From positions 58,668 through 122,667 of the forward strand of contig BBFE01000006.1 of NCBI GenBank assembly GCA_001313085.1: 64,000 nucleotides of DNA, read 5' to 3'. This document shows, in pieces, positions 20,771 to 30,548 of this stretch. Within the stretch, counting starts at the first letter, position 1, and each line of letters begins with the position of its first letter. Source of the stretch: Paenibacillus sp. JCM 18996 (GTDB lineage: Bacteria; Bacillota; Bacilli; Paenibacillales; NBRC-103111). Below the pieces are notes generated by a model, which saw only the letters and a program-made list of their open reading frames with translations, ran no database searches and was not told where the DNA came from. Both the position numbers and the translations under genes were made by a program.

Positions 20771-21576
20771 TGAAGTATTTCAGGAACTGAAGCGGCGGGG
20801 AGAAACGGCCTGATTCCTTTTATCACCGTCGGAGACCCCGACCTGGCCACTTCGGTGGAAATTATCCATGAGCTCGAGGCCGCCGGAGCCGCAATGGTCG
20901 AGCTGGGCGTGCCCTATTCCGATCCGTTGGCGGACGGTCCGGTGATCCAGCGTTCTTCCATGAGAGCTCTGCAGAACAACCAGGTAAGTGTGTTGGACGT
21001 CATCCAAACGGCGCGGAGTGCAAGGGAGCAGGGAAGCAAGCTGCCGTTTATCCTGTTCACTTATTATAATCCGGTCCTTCAGCTCGGTTTGGAGAATCTG
21101 TTCGAGTTATTGAGCGAGAATGGAATTAGCGGTATCATTATACCAGACCTTCCGATGGAGGAAGATGAAGAAGCGAAAGCCAGCGCGGAAGCCAGAGGCA
21201 TCCATCTCATCCCTTTGGTCGCCCCTACATCCAACAATCGTGTGCAAAAGATAGCTTCGCGAGCCTCTGGATTCGTTTATTGCGTATCCACCTGGGAGTG
21301 ACCGGAGAGCGTGCGCAATTCCATTCTGCCGTAGACGAGTTTCTTGCTGCGGTTAAAGGAGCCACTTCCTTGCCTGTTGCCATTGGATTCGGAATTTCCA
21401 ACCATGAGCAGTACGCCAGATTCGCTTCAATCTGCGACGGTGTGGTTGTCGGAAGCGCCATTGTAAGAAAAGTGGAAGAGGTGGTGCCTCTGATTCAGGC
21501 GGGCAGGAGAGAAGAAGCTTTGGGGCAAATCCGCAATTTTGTCAAAGAGCTGCAAGGCATTAAATCCTATTCATGA
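20757..21576 (+). CDS. trpA: tryptophan synthase alpha chain
   Basis: Cleaves indole-glycerol phosphate to indole for Trp[28 protein letters not shown] (catalytic Glu and Asp), [10 protein letters not shown] and GFGISNHEQ are present. About 274 residues. A single C is missing near 20810, which creates an early stop ([13 protein letters not shown]), and another near 21289 (YCVSTLGVTGER). GGGAGGGG inside trpB precedes the ATG. It is the last trp gene, 10 bp before hisC. Confidence 0.93.
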
Positions 21577-21586
21577 GGTGAACCCA

Positions 21587-22689
21587 GTGAACCCTAAATC
21601 AAATATCGAACACCTGCCGGTGTATGAACCGGGAAAATCCACGGATGCTGTAAAACGCGAATTGGGCCTGACCGAGATCATCAAGCTTGCTTCCAACGAG
21701 AATCCGTTCGGCGCTTCTCCCAAAGCGAAAGCGGCGATTGCCGCAGAGATCGAGAACGCCAGCCTTTATCCGGACGGCGGAAGCGTTGTGCTGACCGAAG
21801 CGCTCGCGAAGTTCTACAACGTGGATACCAATCAGATTATTTTCGGCGCCGGTTCCGATGAAGTGATCCTTATGCTGGCGAGAGCTTTCCTCGTTCAAGG
21901 CGACGAGACCGTGATGGCGACCCATACGTTCCCTCAATACAAGCATAATGCTGGAATCGAGGGGGCGGTGAGCATCGAGGTCCCTCTTGTAAACGGAGTC
22001 CACGATCTGGACGGTATGCTGGCCAGAATCAACGAGCGGACCAAGATTGTCTGGATTTGCAATCCGAACAACCCGTCGGGCACCATCGTAACACACGATG
22101 AGCTGGAAGCTTTCATCCGTAAAGTGCCTAAGCACGTACTGATCGCCTTGGATGAAGCATACGTCGAATACACTGCTCCCGAGAGCAATTTCCCGGATTC
22201 ATTCCAGCTGTTAAAAGAACATAAGAACATTATCATCCTTCGTACCTTTTCGAAAATATACGGGCTCGCTTCACTGCGTATCGGTTACGCAATAGGCCAT
22301 CCTGATGTGATCCGCTCTATTAACCAGGTGCGCGAGCCTTTTAACACTTCACGTTTCGCCCAGTCGGCAGCACTGGCAGCGATTGAGGACCAGCAGTTTA
22401 TCAATGATTGCCGCCAGGCGAATGCGGAAGGAATGCAATACCTGAAGGAGGAGTTCGCGAAGCTCGGATTGGGTTCCTTCCCGGCGCATGGCAACTTTAT
22501 TATGGTTCACGTGGCCGCGACGCCGAACAAACCTTCAATGCGCTTCTACGCAAGGGCATCATCATCCGCGGCGGCCATAAACTCGGATATCCCCAGTCGC
22601 TGCGGGTAACGGTAGGAAGCCGGGAGCAGAACGAAAAGTTTATACAAGCTCTGCAGCAGGTATTGAGCGAAGCCGCTGTCGAAGCATAA
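21587..22689 (+). CDS. hisC: histidinol-phosphate aminotransferase
   Basis: PLP aminotransferase of histidine synthesis; in Bacillales the same enzyme also acts on aromatic keto acids, which explains its place between trpA and tyrA. LASNENPFGASPKA, WICNPNNPSGT, ALDEAYVEY and the PLP lysine in RTFSKIYGLASLRIGYAIG are visible. About 368 residues. GTG 21587 is chosen over upstream in-frame codons because GAGGTGA lies six bases before it. A G is missing near 22512 (HVGRDAEQTFNALLRKG). Confidence 0.92.
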
Positions 22690-22713
22690 ATGACGTAGAA
22701 GGTTGAGTATTAC

Positions 22714-23799
22714 ATGACAAACATTACAATATTCGGAGTGGGCCTCATCGGAGGCTCGCTTGCGTTATGCTTTAAAGGAAAGCCGGGCATCCGCGTAGTT
22801 GGACACTCGACCAGTGAAAGCTCGACCCAGAAGTACATGAAGCGCAATGTTGTCGATTATGCCACAACATCGATGAAAGAGGCGGCCGAGGACGCCGATT
22901 TTATCTTTCTTTGCGTCCCCGTCAGCTACATTGAGCAGTATCTGGAGAAGCTGAACCAGTTTTCTCTGAAGCCGGGCTGTATTATCACCGATGTTGGGAG
23001 CACCAAATCTTCGATCGTCCAGCTGGCGCAGACTCTTTTTCCACAGGACGTATACTTTATCGGAGGACATCCGATGGCCGGCAAGGAAAGCTCCGGAGTC
23101 GAGGCCGCCACCTCGCTTCTGTTCGAGAACGCCTATTATGTGCTGACACCGGGGTCTGCCGTCCCGCAGAATCAAGTGGACCGGTTGAAGGAGCTGCTTA
23201 AGCTGACAAGAGCCTTACGATGACCATGGACGCGCGGCAGCACGACGAGATTGTCGGCGCAATCTCCCATTTGCCGCATATTATCGCAGTCGCGCTCGTA
23301 AATCAGATTGCAGGGTATTACAAGAGCAATGAGCTCTATGTCCAGCTTGCCGCAGGCGGCTTCAGGGATATCACCCGCATTGCCTCAAGCGACCCGGTTG
23401 TGTGGCGGGATATCCTGATCACGAACCGGGATGTGGTGCTTAAGCTGCTCAAGGATTGGAACGCGGAAATCGAGAAGTTCACTGCGATGCTGGCCGACAA
23501 GGACGGAACCGGCGTTGAGGCGAGTTCCAGAGAGCGAATGTATTCCGCAGCGAGCTGCCCGAACGGAGAAAAGGGATGATCTCGTCATTGTACGAAATTT
23601 ATGTAGACATTCCCGACCATCCGGCATCATCGGTCAGATTACCACTGTACTCGGCCAAGAGCGGATCAATCTGAGCAACATCCAGATTATCGAGAGCAGG
23701 GAAGATGTGCCGGGGATCCTTAGGCTTTCCTTCCGGAATGAAACGGATATGGAACGGGCCAGAGAGATTTTGCAAATTGAATATGAAGTGCACATTTGA
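22714..23799 (+). CDS. tyrA: prephenate dehydrogenase with ACT domain
   Basis: NAD-dependent conversion of prephenate to 4-hydroxyphenylpyruvate. The Rossmann start is ITIFGVGLIGGSLALCFKG, with the catalytic GGHPMAGKESSGVEAA and HDEIVGAISHLPHI. A C-terminal ACT domain (YVDIPDHPGIIGQITTVLGQ) suggests feedback control by an amino acid. About 364 residues. Frame breaks occur near 23213 and 23528-23560. It is followed at once by a terminator, so it ends the aromatic supra-operon. Confidence 0.92.
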
Positions 23800-23800
23800 T

Positions 23801-23826
23801 GAGGGGCTCGGCCCCCGTCTTTTATT
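23801..23826 (+). terminator. terminator of the aro-trp-tyrA operon
   Basis: GGGGC TCG GCCCC stem with a following TCTTTTATT tail, directly after the tyrA stop. Confidence 0.75.
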
Positions 23827-23858
23827 GTTGAAACAGTAACCGTTTTCAAAAAAAAACG

Positions 23859-23887
23859 TTGACAAAATGTAAACGGATACATATAAT
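23859..23887 (+). promoter_or_regulatory. strong sigma-A promoter
   Basis: TTGACA at 23859-23864, a 17-base spacer and TATAAT at 23882-23887: a consensus match. No gene lies within 300 bp downstream, but a terminator does (23941-23966). Confidence 0.85.
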
Positions 23888-23893
23888 AAAAGT

Positions 23894-23966
23894 ACAGTAT
23901 GGTTTCTCTCCACTCCTATCCGAATTCGCACATTGTGCAGCCGCCTTTCGAGGCGGTTTTTTTTTT
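23894..23966 (+). ncRNA. candidate small regulatory RNA, about 72 nt
   Basis: The consensus promoter above would start a transcript near 23894. A perfect terminator (CCGCC TTTCGA GGCGG, 23941-23956, plus ten T) ends it near 23966. No ribosome binding site or conserved peptide is visible; an ATG at 23902 lacks a Shine-Dalgarno box. The middle is pyrimidine-rich (GGTTTCTCTCCACTCCTATC), and CTCCACTCCT could pair with AGGAG-type ribosome binding sites, the mode of C-rich sRNAs such as FsrA. The alternative is an attenuated leader of the sigma gene at 24208. Confidence 0.55.
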
Positions 23967-24127
23967 GTTTCTACCCTCATTTTACATACTTCCAGTCATT
24001 TTTTTCGCAAAAAAAAGTTTACAATTTATGACTTCAGCTGTCCCAGTAAATGGATTATAATAGAATGATCTTATTGATTTGGAAATCGTTGTGATTTCGC
24101 TGTTTAAAAAAATGACGCCATTTTTCC

Positions 24128-24156
24128 GCAACTTTTGCCTCTCTTCTTAAGTATAC
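24128..24156 (+). promoter_or_regulatory. possible ECF-type promoter of the sigma operon
   Basis: GCAACTTTT at 24128-24136 and GTATAC at 24151-24156 resemble the AAC-type -35 and GTA-type -10 of ECF sigma promoters, about 50 bp before the sigma gene. This would fit self-activation. The stretch 23967-24127 is A/T-rich, with a TTTTTTT CGC AAAAAAA palindrome (24000-24017) and no gene. Confidence 0.4.
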
Positions 24157-24207
24157 AATGTGGAGACGCTGGGGGAATGACACTGTCATAAGGAGGATCG
24201 CAAGTTC

Positions 24208-24804
24208 ATGACCGATTCCCAGTTGATCAGGGAAATAAAGGACGGCAACGTTCAGCTATACAATGAATTGATGCGCCGATATGAACGCAAGATTCTCGCC
24301 TTTATCTATCACATGCTCAAAAGCGCACACATGGAAGCTCATGCTGAGGATTTATGCAACGAAACTTTCTATAAAGCATACCGCAGCCTGCAGACCTTCC
24401 GTGAAGTCGAGGCGTCATTCTCCACATGGCTTTATACCATAGCGCGGAATACCGTATTAAGTGAACTGCGTAAAAGTAAAAAACCAGAACTATTCCCTGG
24501 AACAGAGCGGCATGGATCCTTCCGCTTCATTCGATACGCTGCCAGAACAGACGATCTTGCGTAATGAAAAGGTGACCATGGTGCGCGACGCGATCAACAA
24601 CCTGCCGGAAAAGCAAAAAATCGGCTTTAATCCTCAGAGAATATGACGGCATGGAGTACCAGGAGATTGCCAATATTCTTGGCCAGACCGTTTCCTCGGT
24701 CAAATCGCTGCTTTTTTCGGGCCAGGGCAAGCGTTAAAGTGCAGCTGGAGCAATATTATCAAGAACCCTTACAAGAAGAATATGAAGGGATGAAACACAA
24801 ATGA
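24208..24804 (+). CDS. ECF-family RNA polymerase sigma factor
   Basis: About 199 residues with sigma-70 region 2 (LMRRYERKILAFIYHMLK, DLCNETFYKAYRSL, FSTWLYTIARNTVLSELRK) and region 4 (LPEKQKSALILREYDGMEYQEIANILGQTVSSVKSLLFRAR). These bind the -10 and -35 elements. The ATG follows AAGGAGG. Breaks lie at the A runs near 24478 and 24617 and at a six-T run near 24714. Its TGA overlaps the ATG of the next gene (ATGA), so sigma and anti-sigma are translationally coupled. Which ECF group it belongs to I cannot say. Confidence 0.88.
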
Positions 24805-25421
24805 ATTGTAACCATATCCAGGATTTGCTGCCGATCTATTGGGATCTGCCGGAGCATGATCTTAGACGGATGTTGGTTGACGAGCATGTAAAGGAATGCG
24901 CCTGCTGCGCCGAAGAATTTCGGCTGTGGGAAGAAAGCACCGATATGATCCGCAACATGATTGACGAACCGGCCTCTGACGCGGAGCCGGACTCAACCAC
25001 AGCCAAGTCGGTGATGGACAGAATTTACCGAGATGAAGTGTGGAGAGTGCCTGTGACCGACAGGCTGTACAGGATTTCCGACAAACTGAGAAGAACGGTG
25101 ACCGCTCTGATCGTTTGCTGCATAACCTTGTTCGTCTTCAGTTTTCTATATTCGGTGACCCACGACAGGCCGGTTCCCAAGCAGGTATCGATCATTACGG
25201 ATACGTCGATTTTCGGGTTGCAGTCCCCGCAGCTTGCTTCCCAGAGCTCACTGTCCCTGGATGACAGCCGGATGTCGTCAGCCGTGGCGAGCATCAGTGA
25301 GCCTTTTATGTACAAAATCGGTCCGATACACACCTACCCGGATTATCTGCTTGCGCTTTCGCTGCTCGGGCTGACCTGCACTCTGCTGATTATGAACTGG
25401 CTGTCCAGAACGCGATTATAG
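24801..25421 (+). CDS. zinc-finger anti-sigma factor, membrane-bound
   Basis: An intact 206-residue protein. The N-terminal zinc-binding anti-sigma motif is visible: DEHVKECACCAEEFRLW (His-x3-Cys-x2-Cys). Hydrophobic segments at about residues 100-118 (TALIVCCITLFVFSFLY) and 184-200 place the middle part, rich in Ser and Gln, outside the cell. It should hold the sigma factor of 24208 inactive at the membrane until a signal arrives. Confidence 0.85.
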   Translation: MNCNHIQDLLPIYWDLPEHDLRRMLVDEHVKECACCAEEFRLWEESTDMIRNMIDEPASDAEPDSTTAKSVMDRIYRDEVWRVPVTDRLYRISDKLRRTVTALIVCCITLFVFSFLYSVTHDRPVPKQVSIITDTSIFGLQSPQLASQSSLSLDDSRMSSAVASISEPFMYKIGPIHTYPDYLLALSLLGLTCTLLIMNWLSRTRL

Positions 25422-25442
25422 AAGGTTGAAGGAGAAGAAGGC

Positions 25443-26018
25443 ATGACAACATTGGGGTTAGTCAGACATGGCGTGACAGAGTGGAACCGTCTTGGAAAAG
25501 CTCAAGGGCAGACCGATACGCCGCTCTCTGACGAAGGGCGCGAGCAAGCCCGCAAGCTGGCGCTTCGGCTAAGGCACGAGGGATGGGAAGGCATCATCAG
25601 CAGCCCTCTCTCCAGAGCCAGGGAAACGGCCGATCTGATAGCGCAGGAACTGGAAATTCCGGTGCTCTCATACGATTCGAGAATCATTGAAAAAAGGGTT
25701 CGGCTTATTGGAAGGCACCAGCCTTCAGGAGCGGATCGAGCAGTGGGGCGAGGATTGGCGCAACCTGGATCTTCAGGAAGAGCCGAATGAGGCGGTGCGG
25801 GAGCGCTGGTCGCAATTTCTTGCGGATACCGCCGAGCTTTATCCCGGGAAGAAAATTCTGGTGGTCAGCCACGGGGCTTTTATTGGCCAAGCGCTGGAAC
25901 TGATCGGCTATAACAGGATGGATAACCCGCTGCGCAACTGCTCGCTGACCATTTTGCAAAAGGCGCGGCCGGCGTGGAGTGTATTCTGTACAACTGCACG
26001 AAGCATTTTGACGAATAA
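25443..26018 (+). CDS. histidine phosphatase family protein
   Basis: Phosphoglycerate mutase-like phosphatase of about 192 residues. The catalytic LVRHGVTEWN (RHG) is at residue 6, SSPLSRARETADLIA supplies a phosphate-binding Arg, the general acid lies near GFGLLEGT, and the second catalytic His is in VVSHGAFIG. Substrate unknown; the family includes alpha-ribazole and broad-specificity phosphatases. Breaks: A6 near 25691 where five fit (IIEKGFGLLEGT), and a G missing near 25961 (QKGAAGVECILYNCTKHFDE). Confidence 0.82.
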
Positions 26019-26079
26019 GGTATGAGAAGTTTTAAACTTTCTCTCCGGGGTAAAAGGAATAAGGAGAGGAGGTTTTAGC

Positions 26080-26268
26080 ATGCCGTGGAACAAAGGGGAC
26101 TACCCGCCATCCATGAAAAAAAACCTGGATCCCCGCGTACGGGAAAAGGCTGTGGAAATCGCTAATGCGCTGTTGAAAGACGGTTATGAAGAAGGCAGGG
26201 CGATAGCGATCGCAACGGCTAAAGCGGAGGAATGGGACGAGAACCATCCCGAGAAGGGGAAAGATTGA
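26080..26268 (+). CDS. short YdaT-like protein (N-terminal half only)
   Basis: 62 residues: MPWNKGDYPPSMKKNLDPRV and ALLKDGYEEGRAIAIATAKA match the N-terminal half of Bacillus YdaT; the C-terminal DUF2188 half is absent. The start follows GGAGAGGAGG. In the family I recall SMKNLD or SLKNLD, so the eight-base A run at 26116 (giving MKKNLD) is probably three bases too long, in frame. Function unknown. A terminator follows immediately, so it closes the sigma-factor gene group. Confidence 0.7.
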   Translation: MPWNKGDYPPSMKKNLDPRVREKAVEIANALLKDGYEEGRAIAIATAKAEEWDENHPEKGKD

Positions 26269-26273
26269 AACGA

Positions 26274-26298
26274 AAGCCCAGCCAAGGGCTTTTTTTTT
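26274..26298 (+). terminator. terminator after the YdaT-like gene
   Basis: AAGCCC AGCCAA GGGCTT followed by nine T. A second hairpin with a T run (GGGAGCCTTAAGGTTTCCC, TTTTTT) follows at about 26307-26331. From there to 26487 I see no gene. Confidence 0.8.
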
Positions 26299-26500
26299 GT
26301 GGGTTCGGGAGCCTTAAGGTTTCCCTTTTTTATGTGTGAATTTTCATGTTTCTCGGCAATGTGTGCTAATGGCATCCTGTGAAACGCGAATAGCTCAGTG
26401 AAGGAATTTTGGTGGAGAAGAATAAAATCGGAAAACATTCCCATAATGGTTACTAACGAAAGCTAACCAGCGGAGAAGACCAGAACGGGAGGGATAGCCT

Positions 26501-27647
26501 GTGAATTTGGCTGATATGCTCAGTTATGCGGACATCCACGACCTTAGCCGGATCGCAAGGAATTACGATTGTGAGTGCGACGGCCATTCCAAGAACGACT
26601 TGATCCAATCGATTCTCAGTACAGTGAGCCGCAGAGAAGTTTTCGAACGGCAGGTTCTTGGATTAACGATGGAAGATATCCGGTTTTTTTGAATTCCCTG
26701 CTTTTCGACCAGAGGAACTCGTTCTCTTTGGAAGAGCTGGTGGCAAGAGTTCAGCAAACGAAGTTTATGAAGGAAGAGAACCGGGTACATAATCCAAGGG
26801 ATACGATTTCCAGTTTCAAGCAAAAGGGGTGGCTCTTTAACGGTTTCTCCCAGCAGACCAAGTATCTGTTCCAGGTGCCCAATGATTTGAAAAAAGAGGT
26901 TCGGCGACGTGCTGTTCAAGCAGTTCCAGCAGCAGACCGTCTCCATTGAAGAACCCGCCGCTTATCGGGATGAGCAGATGATGATCACAGAAGACATCCA
27001 TCTGTTCCTAAAGTATTTGTTCCAGCAGGATGTTGTTTTGACGGCGGAAGGATTTATGTACAAAAGGACGCTGTCCCAGATTCAGGACTCGTTCAACGTG
27101 AAAGAAGATCCGGTGGGCAAAAGCGCGTGGAGATTCGGTTACGGACGCAGGTTCAAGGAATATCCGAACCGTTTCTCATTTATTTACGATTACTGCTATT
27201 ACGCAGGTTTGATCGTGGAGAGCGGCGACAGGCTAAGCTTGACGGAGCAGGGGATGGCAAGGGTGCAGGACAGAAAAAAAAGAAGATTTGTCCGACGTGT
27301 ACCGTTTTTTTGGCTGAGGCTGTACAAAAAATCCGATCCCGAATCTGCAGAGCATCGTCCAGTGGGTTGACCGTCTGTGCAGGCACTGGGTAACGGCAGC
27401 TTCACTCGGCCAGGTGCTGTGCCAGCTGATCCGGCCTTTTTTTTATTATGACAGCTCGGAATCGATCTTTGAACAACGGATCCTTCAGCTTATGATGCAT
27501 CTGGGACTCCTCAGGATAGGAGAGGACGAACGGGAAGGTACGGTGGTGCAGATGACGAAGCTGGGAAGTTCATTGATCCAGGGTACATATGTGAAAGACG
27601 AAGATAAAATTCAGCTTCAGCTGGACCGGCCATCTAGCAACTTCTAA
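26501..27647 (+). CDS. conserved protein of unknown function, about 380 residues
   Basis: GTG start with GGGAGGG eight bases upstream. The N-terminus MNLADMLSYADIHDLSRIAR and the segment KNDLIQSILSTVSRREVFER look like a SAP-like or winged-helix DNA-interacting region. The body contains predicted helical, winged-helix-like repeats (LSLTEQGMARVQ, VVQMTKLGSSLIQGTY), faintly like the N-terminal domain of XPB-type helicases, but no helicase motifs are present. Breaks: T run near 26687 (DIRFFNSLLFDQRNS), A run near 26890, A8 near 27275, T7 near 27304 and A7 near 27327. I do not recognise a specific function. Confidence 0.6.
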
Positions 27648-27715
27648 CCGCTTCGACAGTATATGTTAGAAAGAAAGCCTTTTTTTTAACTTTGGCGAAA
27701 CGGAGTGAAAATCTG

Positions 27716-28227
27716 ATGGTGCACAGCTATAACGCATAACGCCGGCGTTACACCCATCCTGTTATGTTGCCGAAGGAACTCAAATCATTGGGGATGTCGC
27801 ATTGGGAGAGGGCTGCACTATATGGTATAACGCTGTTTTAAGAGGGGATTTGGCGCCGATCCGGATCGGAAGCAGGTCGAATATTCAAGACGGCTGCATC
27901 GGGCACGTCAACCTCGACCAACCCTTGCTGGTAGAAGATGAAGTCTCCGTCGGGCATGGCGCTATCATTCACGGTTGCCACATAGGCAAAGGCACATTAA
28001 TCGGAATGGGGGCTATTGTACTAAACGGAGCAGAAACCGGTGAATATGCTTTAATAGGAGCAGGATCGCTTGTGACTGAAAATACCAAAATCCCGGCCTA
28101 TACGTTATCCCTCGGAACCCCTAGCAGGGTGGTCAGAGAATTAACGGAAGAGGACTTGCTGAGAATGAAACGGACTATGGAAAGCTATGTGAACAAGGGA
28201 TGGGAGTACAGACAGCAGCAGGCGTAA
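27716..28227 (+). CDS. gamma-class carbonic anhydrase-like hexapeptide protein
   Basis: About 170 residues of left-handed beta-helix built of hexapeptide repeats: IIGDVALGEGCTIWYNAVLRGD, then SRSNIQDGCIGHV, VSVGHGAIIHGCHIGKGTLIG, and GAIVLNGAETGEYALIGAGS. The three histidines expected for the metal site of the YrdA/PaaY-like family are at GHV, GHGA and HGCH. A base is missing near 27737 so the start MVHSYNAITPALHPS is split. The ATG follows GGAGTG. Function in this family is often uncertain. Confidence 0.82.
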
Positions 28228-28284
28228 CCCTCTGAATGAGCCCGTGATCCTGGTAAAGCGTTGCCTAGCTTGGAGGTGAGCTAA

Positions 28285-28473
28285 ATGGGAAAAATGAATT
28301 TGTCTAATGATGCCGTACTTGGTTTGGCGGCTGAGCTTGTTTTGGATGAGGCAATTCGCAAATATAAGACGGAAAACCTGTATAAAAAGATCGATTCCGC
28401 CCTGGCCAAGGGAGACGAAGCATCATTCATTGCCCTGACTACCGAGCTCAAATTGCTTCTTTCCAAAGGCTGA
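28285..28473 (+). CDS. IDEAL-domain protein
   Basis: Intact, 62 residues. The core ENLYKKIDSALAKGDEASFI is the IDEAL domain (I-D-x-A-L), found in small Bacillales proteins and at the end of ComK-related or other regulators. The N-terminal half AVLGLAAELVLDEAIRKYK is helical. TGGAGGTGAG precedes the ATG. Function unknown. It stands alone between the hexapeptide protein and a terminator. Confidence 0.8.
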   Translation: MGKMNLSNDAVLGLAAELVLDEAIRKYKTENLYKKIDSALAKGDEASFIALTTELKLLLSKG

Positions 28474-28499
28474 TTTCTTCGCCCAACCGATTGGATAAT

Positions 28500-28543
28500 G
28501 AAAAAAAGATATGGGGAAGATCATTCCTCTGTCTTTTTTTTGT
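28500..28543 (+). terminator. terminator after the IDEAL gene
   Basis: A long hairpin pairs AAAAAGA/TCTTTTT and GGGGAA/TTCCTC and ends in a T run; it can act in both directions. Confidence 0.7.
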
Positions 28544-28589
28544 GTTAGAATATGGAATGCCGTTAAACCTCCGAAGGGTGGACAAACAT

Positions 28590-29039
28590 ATGAAATTCAG
28601 CGACATTTCAAAGGAAGACTGGCCGTCTCTTAAGCCTTTTTTTGGACACCGTGCTGCTGCCGGTCACCGGACTTGCGGGCGGGGAGGAGCCTTGGAAGGC
28701 GACGCAAGAGCTTGAGCAGTTAAGGGATGTGATGGACTTGGTCGAAATCCCCTACACAGCAGAATCGTTACCTATCCCGCACTTCATTACAATAAGGCTG
28801 CCGGGGGACCGGAACAAATCGACGACGTATGCCGGAGACTGAAAGAAGAGGCCGGATTCAACAAAGTGATTGTTATCGCCGCTGGCACGGAATTCTCCGA
28901 ATCGGGATTGAAGAACGCCGATCTGGTTATTTCCGAATCCCCGGATGAAGTCAGTTCCGCGCAGTCAGAAGTCAAAAAACAGGCTTGCGCACCGGATACA
29001 GCTTCTCTGGAGCAGTACATAATTACCTCGCTCTGCTGA
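28590..29039 (+). CDS. YpiF-like DUF2487 protein
   Basis: About 150 residues: MKFSDISKEDWPSLKPFLDT, VLLPVTGLAGGEEPW, then YPALHYNKAAGGPEQIDDVC and VIVIAAGTEF. It belongs to the DUF2487 (YpiF) family, which is found upstream of qcrA in Bacillus and its relatives. Breaks: T run near 28637 (seven for six) and a change near 28755. The end is uncertain: the frame can stop at 29039, or after a further shift at the A run near 28976 at 29056. Function unknown. Confidence 0.7.
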
Positions 29040-29118
29040 TTATGACCAAAATGTGACAAATTAGTTAAAAGTGTGACGAATAGGCGGCATCGGCAGCGAT
29101 TGGTAATAACAGTCATTC

Positions 29119-29147
29119 TTGACGCTCTATAACCGCTGCGCTATTAT
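29119..29147 (+). promoter_or_regulatory. promoter of qcrABC
   Basis: TTGACG at 29119-29124, a 17-base spacer and TATTAT at 29142-29147. The 110-base leader before qcrA has a GCTGTGGAAGGTTCTGCAGCC hairpin-like stretch but no T run. Confidence 0.65.
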
Positions 29148-29257
29148 ATTAATGTCCTAGTAATGTGTGTGTAATGTCGAACGACTACGATATAGGTTTG
29201 TTTGATGCTGTGGAAGGTTCTGCAGCCTTTTCAAGCAGACGGTCAGGGGGGTAGAAC

Positions 29258-29802
29258 ATGACTGAACACAAGAAGCAAGATCCGCAGAACGGCGTCAATC
29301 CGCGCCAGAAAAGCGAAATGTCCCGCCGCCAATTTCTTTCTTACACCCTGGGCGGATCCGGAGCATTTATGGCAGCAGGCATGCTGGTACCTATGTTGCG
29401 CTTTGCGGTAGACCCGATCCTCCAACCCAAGGCAGATGCTGCTTGGGTTAAGGTAGTTGAGGAGTCCAAGATTACCGATGTACCGACAGCTTTCAAATTC
29501 AAGATCCATCAGATCGACGGCTGGTATGAGAGCGATCCCGAACTCGAAGCCTGGATTTCGAAAGGCAAGGACGGCAAAATCTTTGCTTTGAATCCAACCT
29601 GTAAACACCTGGGCTGCACGGTCGCTGGAACACAAACCCAAGTTACAAAGACCAGTATTTCTGTCCATGCCACGGTGCACACTACACATCTGATGGCAAG
29701 AACCTGGCGGTTGCTCCTGCGCCTTTGGACGAATACGACGTGAAGGTTGAGAACGGTTTCGTTTACGTAGGCAAACTTCATCCGAATGCTAGAGTAAAAT
29801 AG
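29258..29802 (+). CDS. qcrA: Rieske iron-sulfur subunit of menaquinol:cytochrome c reductase
   Basis: Carries the 2Fe-2S cluster of the bc complex that oxidises menaquinol. The twin-arginine-like N-terminus SRRQFLSYTLGGSGAFMAAG is a membrane anchor. The cluster ligands are CKHLGC and CPCHGAHY. About 180 residues. The frame breaks near 29625 (TVGWNTNPSYKDQYFCPCHG), between the two ligand motifs, by a lost G. GGGGGG precedes the ATG. First gene of the qcrABC operon. Confidence 0.92.
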
Positions 29803-29816
29803 GAGGCGTAACACAG

Positions 29817-30492
29817 ATGTTTAAAAAATGTTTACAACTGGATTGATGAACGTCTGGATATCACGCCGATGTGGAGAGACGTAGCGGACCATGAAGTGCC
29901 GGAGCACGTAAACCCTGCCCATCATTTTTTTTCTGCGTTCGTCTATTGTTTCGGCGGATTGACGTTCTTTATTACAGCGATTCAGATTCTTTCCGGAATG
30001 TTCCTCACCATGTACTATGTGCCGGACATTATAAACGCCTATGCAAGTGTCGATTACCTTCAAAACCGCGTGGCGTTCGGTGTAATCGTTCGCGGTATGC
30101 ACCACTGGGGAGCCAGTTTGGTAATCGTAATGTTATTTTTACATACCCTTCGCGTTTTCTTTACAGGTTCCTATAAAGCACCCCGTGAAATGAACTGGGT
30201 AGTCGGAATGCTGATTTTCTTCGTCATGCTCGGTCTGGGGTTCACCGGTTACCTGCTGCCATGGGATAACAAAGCTTACTTTGCCACTCAGGTAGGTATC
30301 AAGATCGCCGCTTCCGTACCTTTACTCGGTCCGTATATTCAAACCTTCCTGCAGGGTGGTTCGATCGTAGGGGCGCAGACGCTGACAAGATTCTTTGCTC
30401 TTCACGTATTCTTCCTGCCGGCTGTGCTGCTGGCGCTTCTCGCAGGCCACTTCTTCATGATTCGCAAGCAGGGAATATCCGGACCGCTATAA
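29817..30492 (+). CDS. qcrB: cytochrome b subunit of menaquinol:cytochrome c reductase
   Basis: Four-helix cytochrome b6-type protein of about 224 residues. Haem ligands are in RGMHHWGASLVIVMLFLH and FFALHVFFLPAVLLALLAGH. The start MFKNVYNWIDERLDITPMWR appears once the six-base A run at 29822 is read as five. The eight-base T run near 29928 (HHFFSAF) is in frame, but the family has HHFSAF, so it is likely three bases too long. AGGAGG lies upstream. Confidence 0.93.
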
Positions 30493-30548
30493 GATGGCAA
30501 GTTTTAAGCTTGCTTGGATAGCAAAGGCTAAAAGGAGGGGTAAGTCAC

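Noticed and set aside
23902..24060. Leader peptide beginning at the ATG at 23902
   Set aside because: No ribosome binding site, and the frame crosses the perfect terminator at 23941-23966; a non-coding RNA is the simpler reading.
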